A program made the translations under genes and the position numbers. From Chloridium humicola (lineage: Eukaryota > Ascomycota > Sordariomycetes > Chaetosphaeriales > Chaetosphaeriaceae), in assembly GCA_027569505.1 (NCBI GenBank), contig JAPDFF010000006.1, positions 620,001-684,000 on the forward strand: a stretch of DNA of 64,000 nucleotides, in the 5' to 3' direction. A model generated the notes under the pieces. It searched no databases, was not told the origin of the DNA, and was given only the letters and a program-made list of their open reading frames with translations. Numbering within the stretch: the stretch's first letter is position 1; the number at the start of each line of letters is the position of its first letter. Positions 1 through 11,964 of the stretch are shown here, one piece after another.

Positions 1-246
1 CAGACCATGCTCGGCCCCGTGTTCAAGCAGTACCGCGTCCTCGACATGCAGGAGGGCAGCATCGTCGCCATGACTGAGACCGGCGACGTCAAGCAGAACC
101 TGTCCGTCATCGACCAGAGCAACCTCTGGAGCCGCCTCCAGAAGGCCTTCGAGTCGGGCCGTGGCTCCGTCCGCGTCCTGGTCGTCACCGACCACGGCCG
201 CGAGATGGCCGTCGACATGAAGGTCGTCCACGGCTCCCGCCTCTAA
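1..246 (+). CDS. hex1: HEX1, Woronin body major protein (3' end only)
   Basis: The last 81 residues of HEX1, the protein that self-assembles into the crystalline core of Woronin bodies, the peroxisome-derived organelles that plug septal pores after hyphal damage in Pezizomycotina. The window opens in frame (Q-T-M-L-G-P), so the 5' part lies outside. The visible segment is the C-terminal eIF5A-like beta-barrel domain, with the near-invariant stretches ESGRGSVRVLVV and MAVDMKVVHGSRL. The final tripeptide S-R-L is a peroxisomal targeting signal type 1. A closely related eIF5A would end differently and lack SRL, so HEX1 is much the better call. No intron is seen in this segment. The stop is at 244-246. 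Confidence 0.95.
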   Translation, partial: QTMLGPVFKQYRVLDMQEGSIVAMTETGDVKQNLSVIDQSNLWSRLQKAFESGRGSVRVLVVTDHGREMAVDMKVVHGSRL

Positions 247-827
247 GCGGCGCGCCTCCGGCCGCCTCGGGCTAACTCTCTCGAGCTCTCTTCCAAGCCT
301 TGCATGTATTTGACGAGCAATTGCTGCATTTTGGGCGTGAGCGTGTATGTCTTTTTTTTTTTGAAGAAGATTGGACAAAGTTCAGCTTGGGTGTTGTAGC
401 CCGGCGTTGGATATGGTTGCCATGATCGCAGGGATATGAGGGCTTCATGTTGGTAGTTTACGTGTACATGATGACTGTAATGGATGGATGTTTATGGCTT
501 ACTTGAGTTTGGTGAGAAATGTGACCGCCGGATCTGTGGATTTTGTGATCATTGTTTGTTGTTGACCTGTGACGTGTTCGGTAGAGCCAACTCCCCGGAT
601 GACCCGATCCAGCCCCTCTTTTACACTCACCTTCTCTTCTTGGTAACGGCCAACCCCCTCACTTACACATTTACATAACCCTCTCACGAGACCTTGAACA
701 CTCAAGTTGCGTTTAACTCACCCTCTGACACCCAACACTTCAATTAGAACCCTCCATTATTTGTGACAAGTGTTCTCACCATTCACAGTCACATTCCCTG
801 GCCCTTCGTGATAGCACTAGCCGAGCA
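247..827. other. Intergenic: hex1 3' region and bleomycin hydrolase promoter/leader
   Basis: No gene is supported here. The left part contains T-rich and GT-rich sequence (a T10 run near 351) typical of a fungal 3' UTR. The right part, from about 600, is rich in C and T and looks like a leader for the gene starting at 828. Short ORFs on both strands around 484-705 overlap each other and have no family features. Confidence 0.5.
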
Positions 828-2833
828 ATGGGTGCCAATCAGTCGAGGCCGCTGGCAGACCTGCTTGCTGAGAAAAGCGGACCAGAGCATCTTTGCAACT
901 CGAAGAATGAGTCTTTAGAGGACGGCTATGTGTACATCAATGTCGAGAAGAAGACCAACAAGCCCGCCCTGGAAACCCAAGCCATCCTCGACTCTCGCGA
1001 GCCAGAGACGGTCCCTGTCTCGCGGATGATTGAGTGGCAGGACACCCTGCTGAAGGATCCCAAAAACAGGTGTGCTTCAATTCCAAATCACATCCTTAAA
1101 CCCGTTCACTGACACCTCCAGACTCGCTATCTCCGCCCTCAACGCCGCCAGTCCCAAGACTGTCCTGCTGTCTCCCGCAGCTGCCATCGCCGACCAGCAT
1201 GTCTTCAACGTCAAGGTACCCTTTGAGGGCGGGCCCATTACCAACCAGCGGCAGAGTGGGCGGTGCTGGCTGTTTGCGAGCACCAACGTGTTCCGCATCG
1301 CGCTGATGCGCAAGTACGGGCTGGAGTCCTTCGAGCTGTCCCAGGCGTACCTCTTCTTCTGGGACAAGCTGGAGAAGAGCAACTGGTTCCTAGAGCAGAT
1401 TATTGCGACCAAGGATATGGAGCTAGATTCAAGGCTGCTGCAGACCATGTTGTCTGAGCCCTTGAGCGATGGCGGGCAGGTATGACCACTCCCTTCCCCA
1501 TCTCTTTTCTTAACAACATCCTAACCTTCACCAGTGGGACATGGTCTACAACCTCGTCATCAAATACGGCCTCGTCCCCCAGACTCTCTACCCCGACTCC
1601 TTCTCCGCCTCCTCCAGCAGCGCCCTCAACAGCCTCCTCTTCACCAAACTCCGCGAACACGCCCTCACTTTACGCACTCTCCTCACCTCCCCCACCCCCA
1701 TAACCCCCTCCCACCTCTCCACCACAAAAGCCACCATGCTCCACGAAATCCACACCCTCCTCACCCTCACCCTCGGCCCCCCGCCCTCCCCCACCACCCC
1801 CTTCACCTGGCTCTTCAACGACGCCAAAGGCCACGCCCGGACCGTGCGCACCACGCCCCTCGCCTTTGCGCAGGACATCTACACCCCGCAATTCCGCGTC
1901 TCCTCTACCACGATCGCGGATATGGTCTCCCTCGTCCACGACCCGCGCCACCCGCCCTTGACCCTCCTCACCGTCGACAGGCTGGGGAACGTCGTCGGCG
2001 GGCGCGGGGTATCCTACATCAACGTGGACATGGCGACCCTCAAGAAAGCGTGTGTGGCGATGTTAAAGAGGGGATTGCCGGTCTTTTTTGGGAGCGATGT
2101 GGGTAAGTTCAGTGATGCGAAGAAAGGGGTGATGGATCTGGGGGTGGTGGATTATGAGGTGGGGTTTGGCGAGGGGATGGGGATGTTGAGGATGGGGAAG
2201 AAGGAGAGGTTGGGGACGGGGGAGAGTCAGATGACGCATGCGATGGTGTTGACGGGGGTGGAGGTTGATGAGGTGAGGAGGGAGGGAGGAGGGAGGGGGA
2301 AAACAGTTAGGTGTAAGTTTTCCCTTCTTGAGTTACTTCATTTGTTGAGGTTTGGATTGAAAAGGGGTGGGATGAGATGGCTGACGTTGACTCTGAACAG
2401 GGAGAGTGCAAAACTCATGGGGAGAGGGGTTGGGAGACAAAGGATGGTATGTTAAAGTTCTTTTTCTTTTGTTCTCACCTTATATCTTTCCCTTGCTAGT
2501 CTTCTTTCCACCCACTCTTTCTATTTTTGTTTTCAACTTGCCACTTCTATTTCTCCCAACCTCCGCTCCCATTCCTTGCTCTATCTGCTTTGTTTATCAA
2601 ACTACACAACCCCTTTCTCTGTGACCACTGGAGCAGGAGCCTGCTCTCGTGTCCCCAAAGGCCAATGACTCCACTAACATGGTCGCAGGTTTGTCATGGG
2701 AGACTCGTGGATGGATGAGTTTGTTTACCAGGCAGTCGTGGACCCGGCAGTGTTGAGCGACGAGGTAAGGAAGGTTCTGGAGAGGGAACCAGTTGTGCTG
2801 CCTCTGTGGGATCCCATGGGGAGCCTGGCGTAG
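828..2833 (+). CDS. Bleomycin hydrolase / cysteine proteinase 1 (peptidase C1B)
   Basis: Cytosolic papain-like cysteine aminopeptidase of the bleomycin hydrolase/Lap3 family, which forms a hexameric barrel and trims peptides and homocysteine thiolactone. Five exons: 828-1069, 1122-1479, 1535-2312, 2401-2446, 2689-2833 (522 aa). The active-site triad is visible: Cys129 in QSGRCWLFAS, His in the MTHAMVLTG segment, and Asn in QNSWGEGLGDKGW. The tripeptide-like end (PLWDPMGSLA) matches the family's C-terminal arm, which enters the active site. Exon 4 is only 46 nt, yet splicing restores the VRWRVQNSWGE and KGWFVMGDSWMDEF motifs exactly. The N-terminus MGANQS fits an N-myristoylation pattern (Gly2, Ser6), which is unusual for a cytosolic peptidase. 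Pro/Leu/Thr-rich low-complexity segments occur around 1600-1800. Confidence 0.93.
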
Positions 2834-5800
2834 GAGGGACACAGGATCAACGTAGAGAGATTTGCCTCTCTCGAATCAGGATGTTGAGAATTATCAGAGT
2901 ACAATGAGTCAATGTATTTCAGTTCGCTTTTTGTTGTGGAGATACTCATCACAAACTGTGGTGGTTCCCACTGGCCTTTGTGGCCATTTGCAAGCCCATC
3001 CTCCCTTTGTTGGCTTGGCGGGCTTATTTACCCGCCTTCGCCGCCCTCATCCTCAGATAGCTCAGAATATCACTATCTTCTTCCGGTGCCTCTCTTCGCC
3101 TTGCCTCCCTGAGACAAACACACTTCATCAAGTTGTCAATTCTCAGCTCATGTTATCCTGTCCTCAACCTCCCCAATATTCTTCCCACCACAGCAACCGT
3201 ACCATGTCTGGGACTCAAACCGCCACCAGTTTTCCCCAAAAAGTTGTCGTGACACCCGGAGCATCCGCTTACCGAGACAGACAAGAGAGGCAACCCGGGC
3301 GTCCGGGTAACGCGACGCGCCTGAAACCAACTACCTACATAAACGTCATGTTGTGTCTGTCCTTGTAGGAGCTGAAGGCGAAGCACGGCAGCTGTGGTGT
3401 AACGGGTTAAATAACTGGTGTAACTTGCCGCCTGTATTTGGAGGCTCTCTGGGCGATACGTAAAATGTCTGCTTCTAACTGTTCACTGGGGTTGGGTCGA
3501 TGTGGGAGGTTCGCGAGGCAGGTTTAATAGTTTCTGGCTGCCGATGAGTCAGGAGAAATACTAAACATCGGATGTCTACGAAGTTGAGGGTTATCTTCAG
3601 CAGAAGGATACTCGACTCTCTGAAGTGCGCGAAGCGCGCTGGGATGATGTGACTCCTCATGCGAATGTTTGCCCTGAATGTAACATCGAGGCGGTTAAAA
3701 CTCCAACTTGTTTCTCGTCATGCTTCTCTGCCCTATCAAGCTGGGCGATGACTAACCTAAACACACCGCGATGAGAGCGCAAAAACTAAGTTGATGAGAA
3801 TGACAGCACTTCATGTTACACAACAGGAGGAGGGCTCGACGATGTGAACTTGGGAAGATGAACCCACTACGGTGGGTGAGGCAAACCGGCCATCCATCAT
3901 CGAACCCGCCCATCCATCGGGCACAGTGCCGGGCCTGCGGGTTGTCTGGGGTAAGTGGAGGGGACGACGGAGCCAACTCTCTGAAGGAAGTGAGGACGCT
4001 TGTCCGGATAGGGGACTCGGGCAACACCTCACCAGGCTGAGGGTGTGGTGGACGAGGTCAAGACCAATCGGACAAGCGGGCTCAACTCCATCCCAAAACG
4101 GGAGGGAGGGAGTAGAGCTGGAAGGTGACCACGACAGACCAGTCAGATCAAGGTGGAGGAGACATGATGTGGGTTGGGTATCTGGCCATCGATGCCCAAT
4201 CCCAAGCTGCCACCCTCCTTGAGAGCTGCGGGCTGCAGTTGAGTCCGCGGACGGCCGGTTCGGGAAATAGAAAAACAATACGGAATAGACAGATCTCAAC
4301 AGACTGTCACCAGACCATCAGCCTGCTCCCGGCAGTGGTCTCGTGGCCCGGTGCAACGAGGATTACATTCAGGGCCGAAAGGCGAGAAGGCAAGCGGACG
4401 TTGCTAAACTGGGCGGTGCTGCTGATCAATCGCGACACAGGGCAGGCGTCCGTTTTGCCACTGGCGTCCGGGGGGGCCGTCGCCTTTTGCCGGCGACGAT
4501 GGCATCAGCCCTGGAAACCGGACCCCGTCGTGCCCGTCTTTGAGGAGCTAGGTCAGAGCGAGCTCGTGGTGCTGATTGCTGGACCCCTTGCTGTGTAAGT
4601 GTGCGCGTCACGGAGATCCTCAGTCCGAAGGGCGGCAAAGTGCACGACGAGGACAGAAGCAGGGCTTTGGTTTCTTCTTGGCCGTGGATAAAGCCCTGAA
4701 AAGGCTCGAGAGATGCTGTCGGTGATGTGCTGGCATAATCCTCTGGCAGAGTTGACCTGTTCCCCAAGACCAGAAATAGAAGCAGTGGACGGGAAGTCTT
4801 GAACGGTTGAAACTGTCGGCAGGGCCGCCATTGCGATTTGCGAAAGCGAATCTTCAAGTGGGGCCGACGTCATCTCTCACCTTGGCTTCCACCGCGGTGG
4901 CACTGCAACGGGGCGTTCACCTGCCCTCGTGTCCGTCCCGTCTCACTGTCAGCCAGCTGGGCCAGATGTCCCACTTCGCCAACAAGCCAACGACTACTCC
5001 GTATCTCTAACGTTGCTTGTGTGCCTCGCGCCTGAGAGGGATCACTGCTGGCCTTGGCACCTCGACACCCACTGCCGCGTCTCGCCAGAGCCAACTCCAT
5101 GTCCAGCACATCATCTGGGTTGAAATGATTGGGGAAATTACCGTAGCTGTCCGCGCTCTTCGGGTCGGCGGCCAGCAGTGTCAATGGTATCTCGAAGGCG
5201 GCAAAGGTCGAGGCGCCGTCGTGGCTGGGCGCCGGCTCTACCACTACCTGTACCTGAAGGAGGCCAGGCAACCCAGGACTTTGCGTGGCGCCTTAAGCAC
5301 GGGCTTGCCTTGGGCGGCGCATTCGAGATACTCTTCCCCTTGTTTGCGCCGCGGCGAGCTCCAAGGCTTCACCTTGACAGCCTCCTTTGCGAGCTACTCG
5401 TCCGATGGGCGTTCGTTCACTCTACCGAGCCGGTCGCAGACATGGTACATCTTGGGCGCAGTCGAGTTTTGTGTACAGCACGGAGTCTTCGTTCGCCTGG
5501 AAAATTTATACAAGGCGAAAGGCGGCGAGATGTGATAGGTGAAAGGCACAATAACCTCACTATGTACAACAAACAAGGAGCTGCTGCAGCTTGGGTGCCG
5601 TCGCAGCCTTACGTTCTCGCTATGGTGTGTGGAATGGAGGTGAGATGAGAGGTGAGGTTGGGCTGTGACGTTGCTGACGGAGGTCACCTCAGTCAGGCTC
5701 CGTCGGAAAGTGGGGCGGGTTGCCTTATCACCGTTGCCCTGGGATGAAAAGGGAAAGCAGTGATGAGATGATCCCCTCGGGTACACACGACGACTCCACC

Positions 5801-6378
5801 TTCGTCTGTTCCTTGGAAGCAGGGACGAACCCCTCCAACGCACAGGGCTGTTGGCCTGGTCCCTGCGACCCCGCGGCACTTACAGAGACCACCAAAGTCC
5901 AAAATTGACATATCCTCTTCGCCGTCTTCGCCCACAAATCCAATCGCTCCCACATTTTTACCAGACCCTCCGCCCGGCACGCTTCCCGAGGCTTCCATCA
6001 GTGCTCGCTCACCAAATCAAAGGGACCGACCGGCTTGTTGGGTGCAGCGGCAGGGCTGACATCCGGTCTGCCCCGCCAACACAAAGCAACCCCGCCTGGG
6101 CACACCACCGAGTCCCGACTCCCGATACAGCTCTTCCCTCCCTCTTTCGCTGCGCCTCTGGACTGTTATCTGCCGCCTTTCCCCTCCGAAAAAAACAATC
6201 ACACCTCCACCTGGACACGCTGCCGCTCTTCTTCCGCTGCTTCCAGTATTCCGTCGACAGCAGCGGCGAGACAACACCTGCGCGCCTTTGTCGATCACCC
6301 GCATCCCGTCGCCAGCCATAAAATCGTCGAGTCGTCGAGTCACCGTTCCGCTAGCCTTGCGAAAACACACTGGCAGGA
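2834..6378. other. 3.5 kb stretch without a firm gene
   Basis: No complete gene could be assembled. Many ORFs of 60-170 codons lie here on both strands, overlapping in different frames, without recognisable domains or consistent splice sites. One stretch on the minus strand (about 4870-5545) has coding-like codon usage and is listed separately as a possible decayed gene. The last 500 bases (5900-6378) are C/T-rich and are likely the leader of the gene starting at 6379. Confidence 0.45.
4870..5545 (-). pseudogene. Possible decayed or mis-spliced hypothetical coding segment
   Basis: Not recognised. On the minus strand, from about 5545 downward, one frame reads a K/E-rich protein-like segment interrupted by a single TAG (…NERPSDE, stop, LAKEAVKVKPW…). 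After a GT-AG compatible gap (donor after …GCLASFR near 5257) the frame continues as a segment containing STFAAFEIPLTLLAADPKS and HFNPDDVLDMELAL. Third positions are clearly G/C-rich over both parts (roughly three quarters by eye), as in the real genes here. The internal stop and the lack of a clear start suggest a broken gene or a gene whose introns I could not place. Chance open frames in GC-rich DNA remain possible. Confidence 0.25.
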
Positions 6379-9031
6379 ATGGCCGACCCTGCCCGATACA
6401 GATACGCCGACACCACGGGGAGGCGCTCGCCTCCCCTCTACAACCCCGCCCGCTCCTCCATGCCCGTCACTGGCAGTGGCTACACCTCTCTCTACAGCGG
6501 AGATGTCAATACCATGTCGGCATCCCACCACGAGGGCCTCTCTCGACACCCCGACGAGTACCGCACCAGCGCCGTCCCGGTCAGCTCCAACACCTATGCC
6601 ATCAGGAAGGAGCCTCTCTCGCGAAGCACGAGCGTCAACGACGGCACTCGGGTCCACCGCATTGTTGACTCGAAGCGCCCCGTCATCGTCACCACGAAGC
6701 ACCATGCTCCCGGTCCGCGGGCCGGGAGCCCGTCCCGTGACCCTTACCGATCGAGCGACGAGGGCCAGTACTACACCCAGCCCGCCTCCTCCGTACCACG
6801 AGGCCGAACTGCTCCTATAGACGATGAGGAATACCAGCGCCTGAAGGACAGAACCCACCATGATAGACTGCACCGCGGCAGCGAGTCGTACCGAACACCA
6901 CGCCAAGGGCCGCTCTACGCCGGCCCCAACCATCGTAGCAACTTCGACGACGAAGGATACGAGTACACAAAGCCCAGCGATCTCGCAAGGTACGACCTCG
7001 ACCACGACCAACCCCGCAAGACCCGCCGGGAGAGCGTCGATCGGTACTACCGCCCAACTGTCAGCATCAGTACCGACTTGGCCAGGCCGTACGAACAGAA
7101 TGACAGGCGAGCCCGGGGGCCGCCGCCTACAACCTGGGGCTTAGACAAGATCAACCGAGCGGTAGCGGGTGGCATTTACGACGGCGCCGGCTCCCGCATG
7201 CCTCCCCTGCCCCCAGCCGCCCCTCTGGCCCCAGACGCTCGCCGCTCCGGCGCGCTTGAGGCTCCCGGCAGCCCTAGGGAAGATCCCCGGGGTGGCCCAC
7301 GCCCTCTATCGATGATCCACGACAACGACAACTACTACTACGATGGCCGGGATATCCGTGAAACCGACTATGAATATTTCCAGGACGACAGTGTTCCTGC
7401 TCGTGGATTTGGCGTCAGGGTTGCCTCGGACGACTTCGAAGAGCGTCAGCGGCCTGCCGAGAAGGTTTACCATGACCGGGGCCATCACAGACGTTACCAT
7501 GATCGTGAGCCGAGGAGGCGGTCGGACGATGATCTGGACGTTGCCCGCCAGGAATATGACCCCAGAGACCGTAGGAGGCACGCTGACGGAGATTATCACC
7601 GTGTCTCCGCCCCTGAGAGGCATCGTGATCGGGAGGACCACGATGATGCCAGATATGAGAACTACGGGCGTACGAGGAAAGAAAGGAGGCCGTCTGACGA
7701 CGAACCTGACTCCAGAAAACACCCAGTTCGCGAAATCGTCAGCAAGGCTCTTGGCCTTGCTGTAACCTCCGCAGGTCTTGCAGCCGCCACGAAGGGCAAG
7801 GACAGTCAGGATCGAGACCCGTCTCCTCGAAAAAGGCACCCCGATGACGAGCCTGACCGTCGGAGGCTCGACGAGGCCGACAGGAGATCCAGGCCAAGCC
7901 GCAAGGAACCTCTCCTCGACGATGAGGACTTTGAAATCGTCGAGCACCCAAGAGATCGGGAGAAGCCCCGGAAGGCGTCTGAAACCGAGGCCCGCGTGTC
8001 CAAAAAGGACGCCGAAGCCGCCGCTTCCTCCTCTCGTGACGATTCCTCGGCCGCAGAAGACGGGAAAACCAGCACCCGCCGTCGTCCACGCGCTTCCTCC
8101 TTCAACCCCAACGACACCGCCTCCCTGGCGGAGATGAAAGCCCGCCTGGCCGACATCGAAGCCAAGACCGCCGCGCGAGACGCCGAGCGCAGCGCCGAAG
8201 GCAAGGACAGGCCGTCCCGGAGAGAGTCCTCCCCCATGAAGGAGCCCTCCTCGGACGACCGCAGACCCTCCGAGCACGACTCCGACCCAGACAACAACAC
8301 CTCCACCGCCATCGTCCGCAAGGGCAGCGGCGACGACTCCGACCTGGAGCGCCAAGTGCGCGTCGTGCCCCCGCCCAAGGACGGCGTCGCCGCCGGCGCC
8401 CTGGCCGAGAAGAAGCCCATCAAGGGCATCCTCAAACAGCCGCGCGCGCAGTTCCCCGAGGAGCCGAACCCCGTAAGGGAAGGCGTCGCGCCGCACAAGG
8501 ATGACAAGACCAAGGCGAATGTGCCGCAGGGCGCGCGGTGGACGAAGATCAGCCGCAAGATGGTCAACCCGGAGGCGCTCAAGATTGGGAAGGAAAGGTT
8601 TGAAGTAAGGGATGACTTTGTGATTGTTTTGAGGGTGTTGAGCAAGGAGGAGATTCAGGCGTATGCGGCTGCGACGGCGACTTTGAGGGGTGAGTACCGT
8701 TCTTTTCCTGTAGATGATAAGCTGTAAACTGTTTGCTGACCACTGCACAGAGCGCCGCAAGAAGGAGTACGAGCGCGAGGCCAAGATTGAAGCTCCTGAG
8801 TATGAGGACGACCGGGAGCGTGAGCGTGAGCGCGATGGCGAGCGTGATGATGAGGATGAGAAGAAGAGACGCCACCGTCACCATCGGAAGGAGAGGGAGG
8901 ACGATGAGCGTGAGAGGCGGGAGAGGGAGAGACCGCGCCGTCATAGGCATGAGTCGGACGAGGAGGCGGATGTAGGTGAGAAGTATATTAGGGATGTGTC
9001 CAGGTCTCATCATCGGTCGCATCGGGATTGA
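6379..9031 (+). CDS. Large charged protein with C-terminal DUF8035-like domain
   Basis: Fungal protein of unknown function, 863 aa in two exons (6379-8689, 8751-9031; intron with GTGAGT donor). Residues 1 to about 710 are low complexity, rich in R, D, E, S, P and Y, with many DRRRH/DREPRR-type runs, and are predicted to be disordered. A short hydrophobic patch (SKALGLAVTSAGLAAATKG, near residue 455) is the only apolar segment. Residues about 717-771 form the one conserved block, GARWTKISRKMVNPEALKIG followed by ERFEVRDDFVIVLRVLSKEE, which I associate with the fungal DUF8035 family. After it comes a highly charged, probably helical, D/E/R/K tail. The composition resembles RS-like or nuclear scaffold proteins, but no function can be assigned. 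The intron falls inside the conserved block's end (ATLR/ERRKKEYE). Confidence 0.85.
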
Positions 9032-11896
9032 GGGGGTGAAGTCAATCATGACAGTGGGGAGGTGATATGAGATATGATTTTGATGAATTTGGGGGTTTCT
9101 TGGTTACTACTTATCGGAGCGATCTGGTTTTGGTCTGGGTCTTTCGAGCGGGGTGTTGGAAAAGCAAGCGATGTTGTATGACGGTTATGTATCAGAGATT
9201 ATGTGGAGGGTTGATGACTGGATGTTTTTGGTGTTCTGAGGTTTGGGATTGGAAAGAAATGGTATTATCTCAGGATAGGTCATGATGGAAGTTGAGAATA
9301 ATGAAAAGTCTTTTGGATCTTGTCTGTTTGTAGTGTTCTTCTTGCCAACGAGTACTGACACAGCTGGTGCTCGCCGTTTCTGTGGTTGTTCGGTTTGTTT
9401 GCTGCGGTCTTTTGGTTGGGTCTGTTGGCTGCCGTTTCGATGACGATGCTGTCCTCGGGAGCTTACATGTTTGATGCTCTGTTGTCTGGTACACGGAACC
9501 AGGCATTGAATGATGCTGTCATTAGGTTGGGATGTTCCTCAACCCCCAGGAAAACTCACACAACCCTTATCATGTCCCCTTTCTGAGGTGAGCAACTCTG
9601 TTGCTCTACAAAACCTCTCGTGAGTGATCAGGCGAGCTTCAAGTGCTGTAGATGTTTGATGGTTCAGGACGTGGCATAGATTACGAGTAACTTTTGTTGG
9701 ATCTTCAATATCATCACTGCCGTTGTCTCTCTCTTATGTATTTCAAGAGAGTGAAAGTAGCGTCTTTAGTGACAAGACCACGCTACTTACGTACCCTACA
9801 CCAGCAACAGACATGACAACGCGTTCATCAGGGTCGAGAGTATGGCTCTATCATCCACACACCGTATCTTTTCCATCTCTTATACTCTTCCCTACCAGAT
9901 ACTAGTCTGACATAGAATTTCCTTCCTCGACGCTGAGGACGACAGCCTTCGACCTTGCCAGTCCCTGACACGGTTCATGTTCCCTCAGGTGACGTTGCAA
10001 GGGAGAACGCGCCCTCCAATAACGGATTTTTTAAATCAAACAAATACCAGCAGCGCGGGCTGCCTCTCCAGAATCATGATGGGGAAAATAACCCAATTGC
10101 CAAAAAACTTCAAGGACACGAAGTTCCAAACCACCGATTGGCAAGTATTGTTTAAGAGAGACGAGATGTTGTTGGATTGCGGCCCAGGTGAGCTGGAATC
10201 ACAAGAACACCACCGTCCCAGTAATGTTTACCCTTGACGTCGATGAGACACAACGACGGACTGGATATCAGATCATCTTCTACCGGTCTTCTTCCAGATG
10301 AGGACCGAGCAGGGAGCATTCCTTGTTTCCTGACCGAGGTGAACAAACAAGCATCAGCCAGCCTCAGGCTTCCTGAGGAATGACTGCCCCCTGAGAGTTG
10401 CATGGCCCTGACAAGAACCCATGTTACATTCCCCGGGCCCTCCCCTTTCCGTTCCGTGGTTTCGGATGGCCCTTGTTCCATGCGTCGTGGTACCTTCAGA
10501 TGGTTGTTCAACAGAAAACTTCAGATGGGAGATTGGATCATGAAGGAGATCTTCATGAACAGGAAGCAGGAACATGCAAAATCCCCTCTCGCCTCCCAAG
10601 GGAAACCCTTGAAACTTTGCCAACAGCCTCTTGCCCAGTGACCAGCAGGCTCCCCCTCAACCTCCTCACCACAGCCCTCCCATGACTTCAACCCTCTCAC
10701 GACAGCCCGCCAGCCAGCCCGCGCTTCCGACCCGGAAGCATGCCGCAGGGCAACACAAACTCAAGATATGCAAGTCACAAGACAAGGCCAGGGCCCGTCG
10801 GGTACTTGCCTCGCAAGGACAGCGATGCCACGGAAGGAAAAAAGGCAAAGAATGCGCTGGCATAACTACATGCATGCCATATCTCGATCGTGTGACGTGC
10901 CACTGCCTTTCCGATTCCCTTCCTCCGTTGCCCCCGTGCCTTGGGAAAGGAGCAGTAAGGTGATGACACGTAAATACAGGTGGTTTTCGTTTGGGGATAC
11001 GCTACGTGCTGTGGTGGTATATACACATGAGCATGTGTTGTGTTATGGATGTGGTGGTGTTGAGATGTTGTGAAAGGAGTGGGATGCTGGGAGGGAGCAA
11101 CTCGGTTGATTGCCTACCCGGATCTCTCTGCCGTTCATTAAAACCTGCTTATACATGAGAACTAACACTAGGGCGATGAGGTTGATGGCATCAAGATGTA
11201 AGATCACGGAATACACATCGCAGATGTGTGCCGTATTACGATCATGTCCTGCGCAGAGGAGCGTGCTGAAATGCATGTTCAGCCTCGTTTGCACTCTCGT
11301 CCGTAACCGGTGATTATCGGTTCCAGAAATAGCCTATCTTCAGCCTGTTGTATCCCACGGCTAGTTAGTGACCGAGATTGCTCTCTGAGCTGGACCGAGA
11401 GCAAGGCCAAGCAATGGTGTTGTGTTGTTCGTCGGAGAGTCTTGAAAAGCAGGTTCGGTTCCGGACCGCGACCATCAACGCCCAACAAAAAAAAAACACC
11501 AATCTGTCACTCAACAGAGCCCATCACTGACTGCTCACAACAAAAATCCCACAGCCGACACCGGCACCCAAGCACCGAAACCTGATCCAGCCACCAACCG
11601 CCCAGCCCGATCCCTCGGTGTCACCGATGACGACAGACCCGTCCAGCGCAAAGATGTGGCTGGCGCTTCTCATTTAACCCAACCTGAGACATTCATGTTT
11701 CTGGATTCTGGCTGGGAAACGCCACCCACCCACCACCGGCAGCAACCACACGGACCGGATGTGAGGAGAGGAGGGGAAAGCAGTTGAACGGACACCACGA
11801 GGTTGCCGATCTGCATGTCTCATGGCGGAAGAGAGAATGCGAAAGCATGGTTGGTGCGTGTGGTGGTTCGGCAGTAGAAATTGGAACCCTGTTGCC

Positions 11897-11964
11897 CACC
11901 CACCCACACACACACACACACGCACGCGCACACACACACACATACACACACGCACCCACACACA
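11897..11964. repeat. (CA)n microsatellite
   Basis: About 68 bases of nearly pure CA dinucleotide repeat, with a few CG and CT interruptions and CCCA units at both ends. Seen directly. It lies in the gene-poor region and is likely polymorphic in length. Confidence 0.95.

Noticed and set aside
7306..8784. Minus-strand frame of 492 codons over the DUF8035-like gene
   Set aside because: Antisense of a strongly biased R/D/E/S coding sequence. The composition is a mirror and there is no domain.
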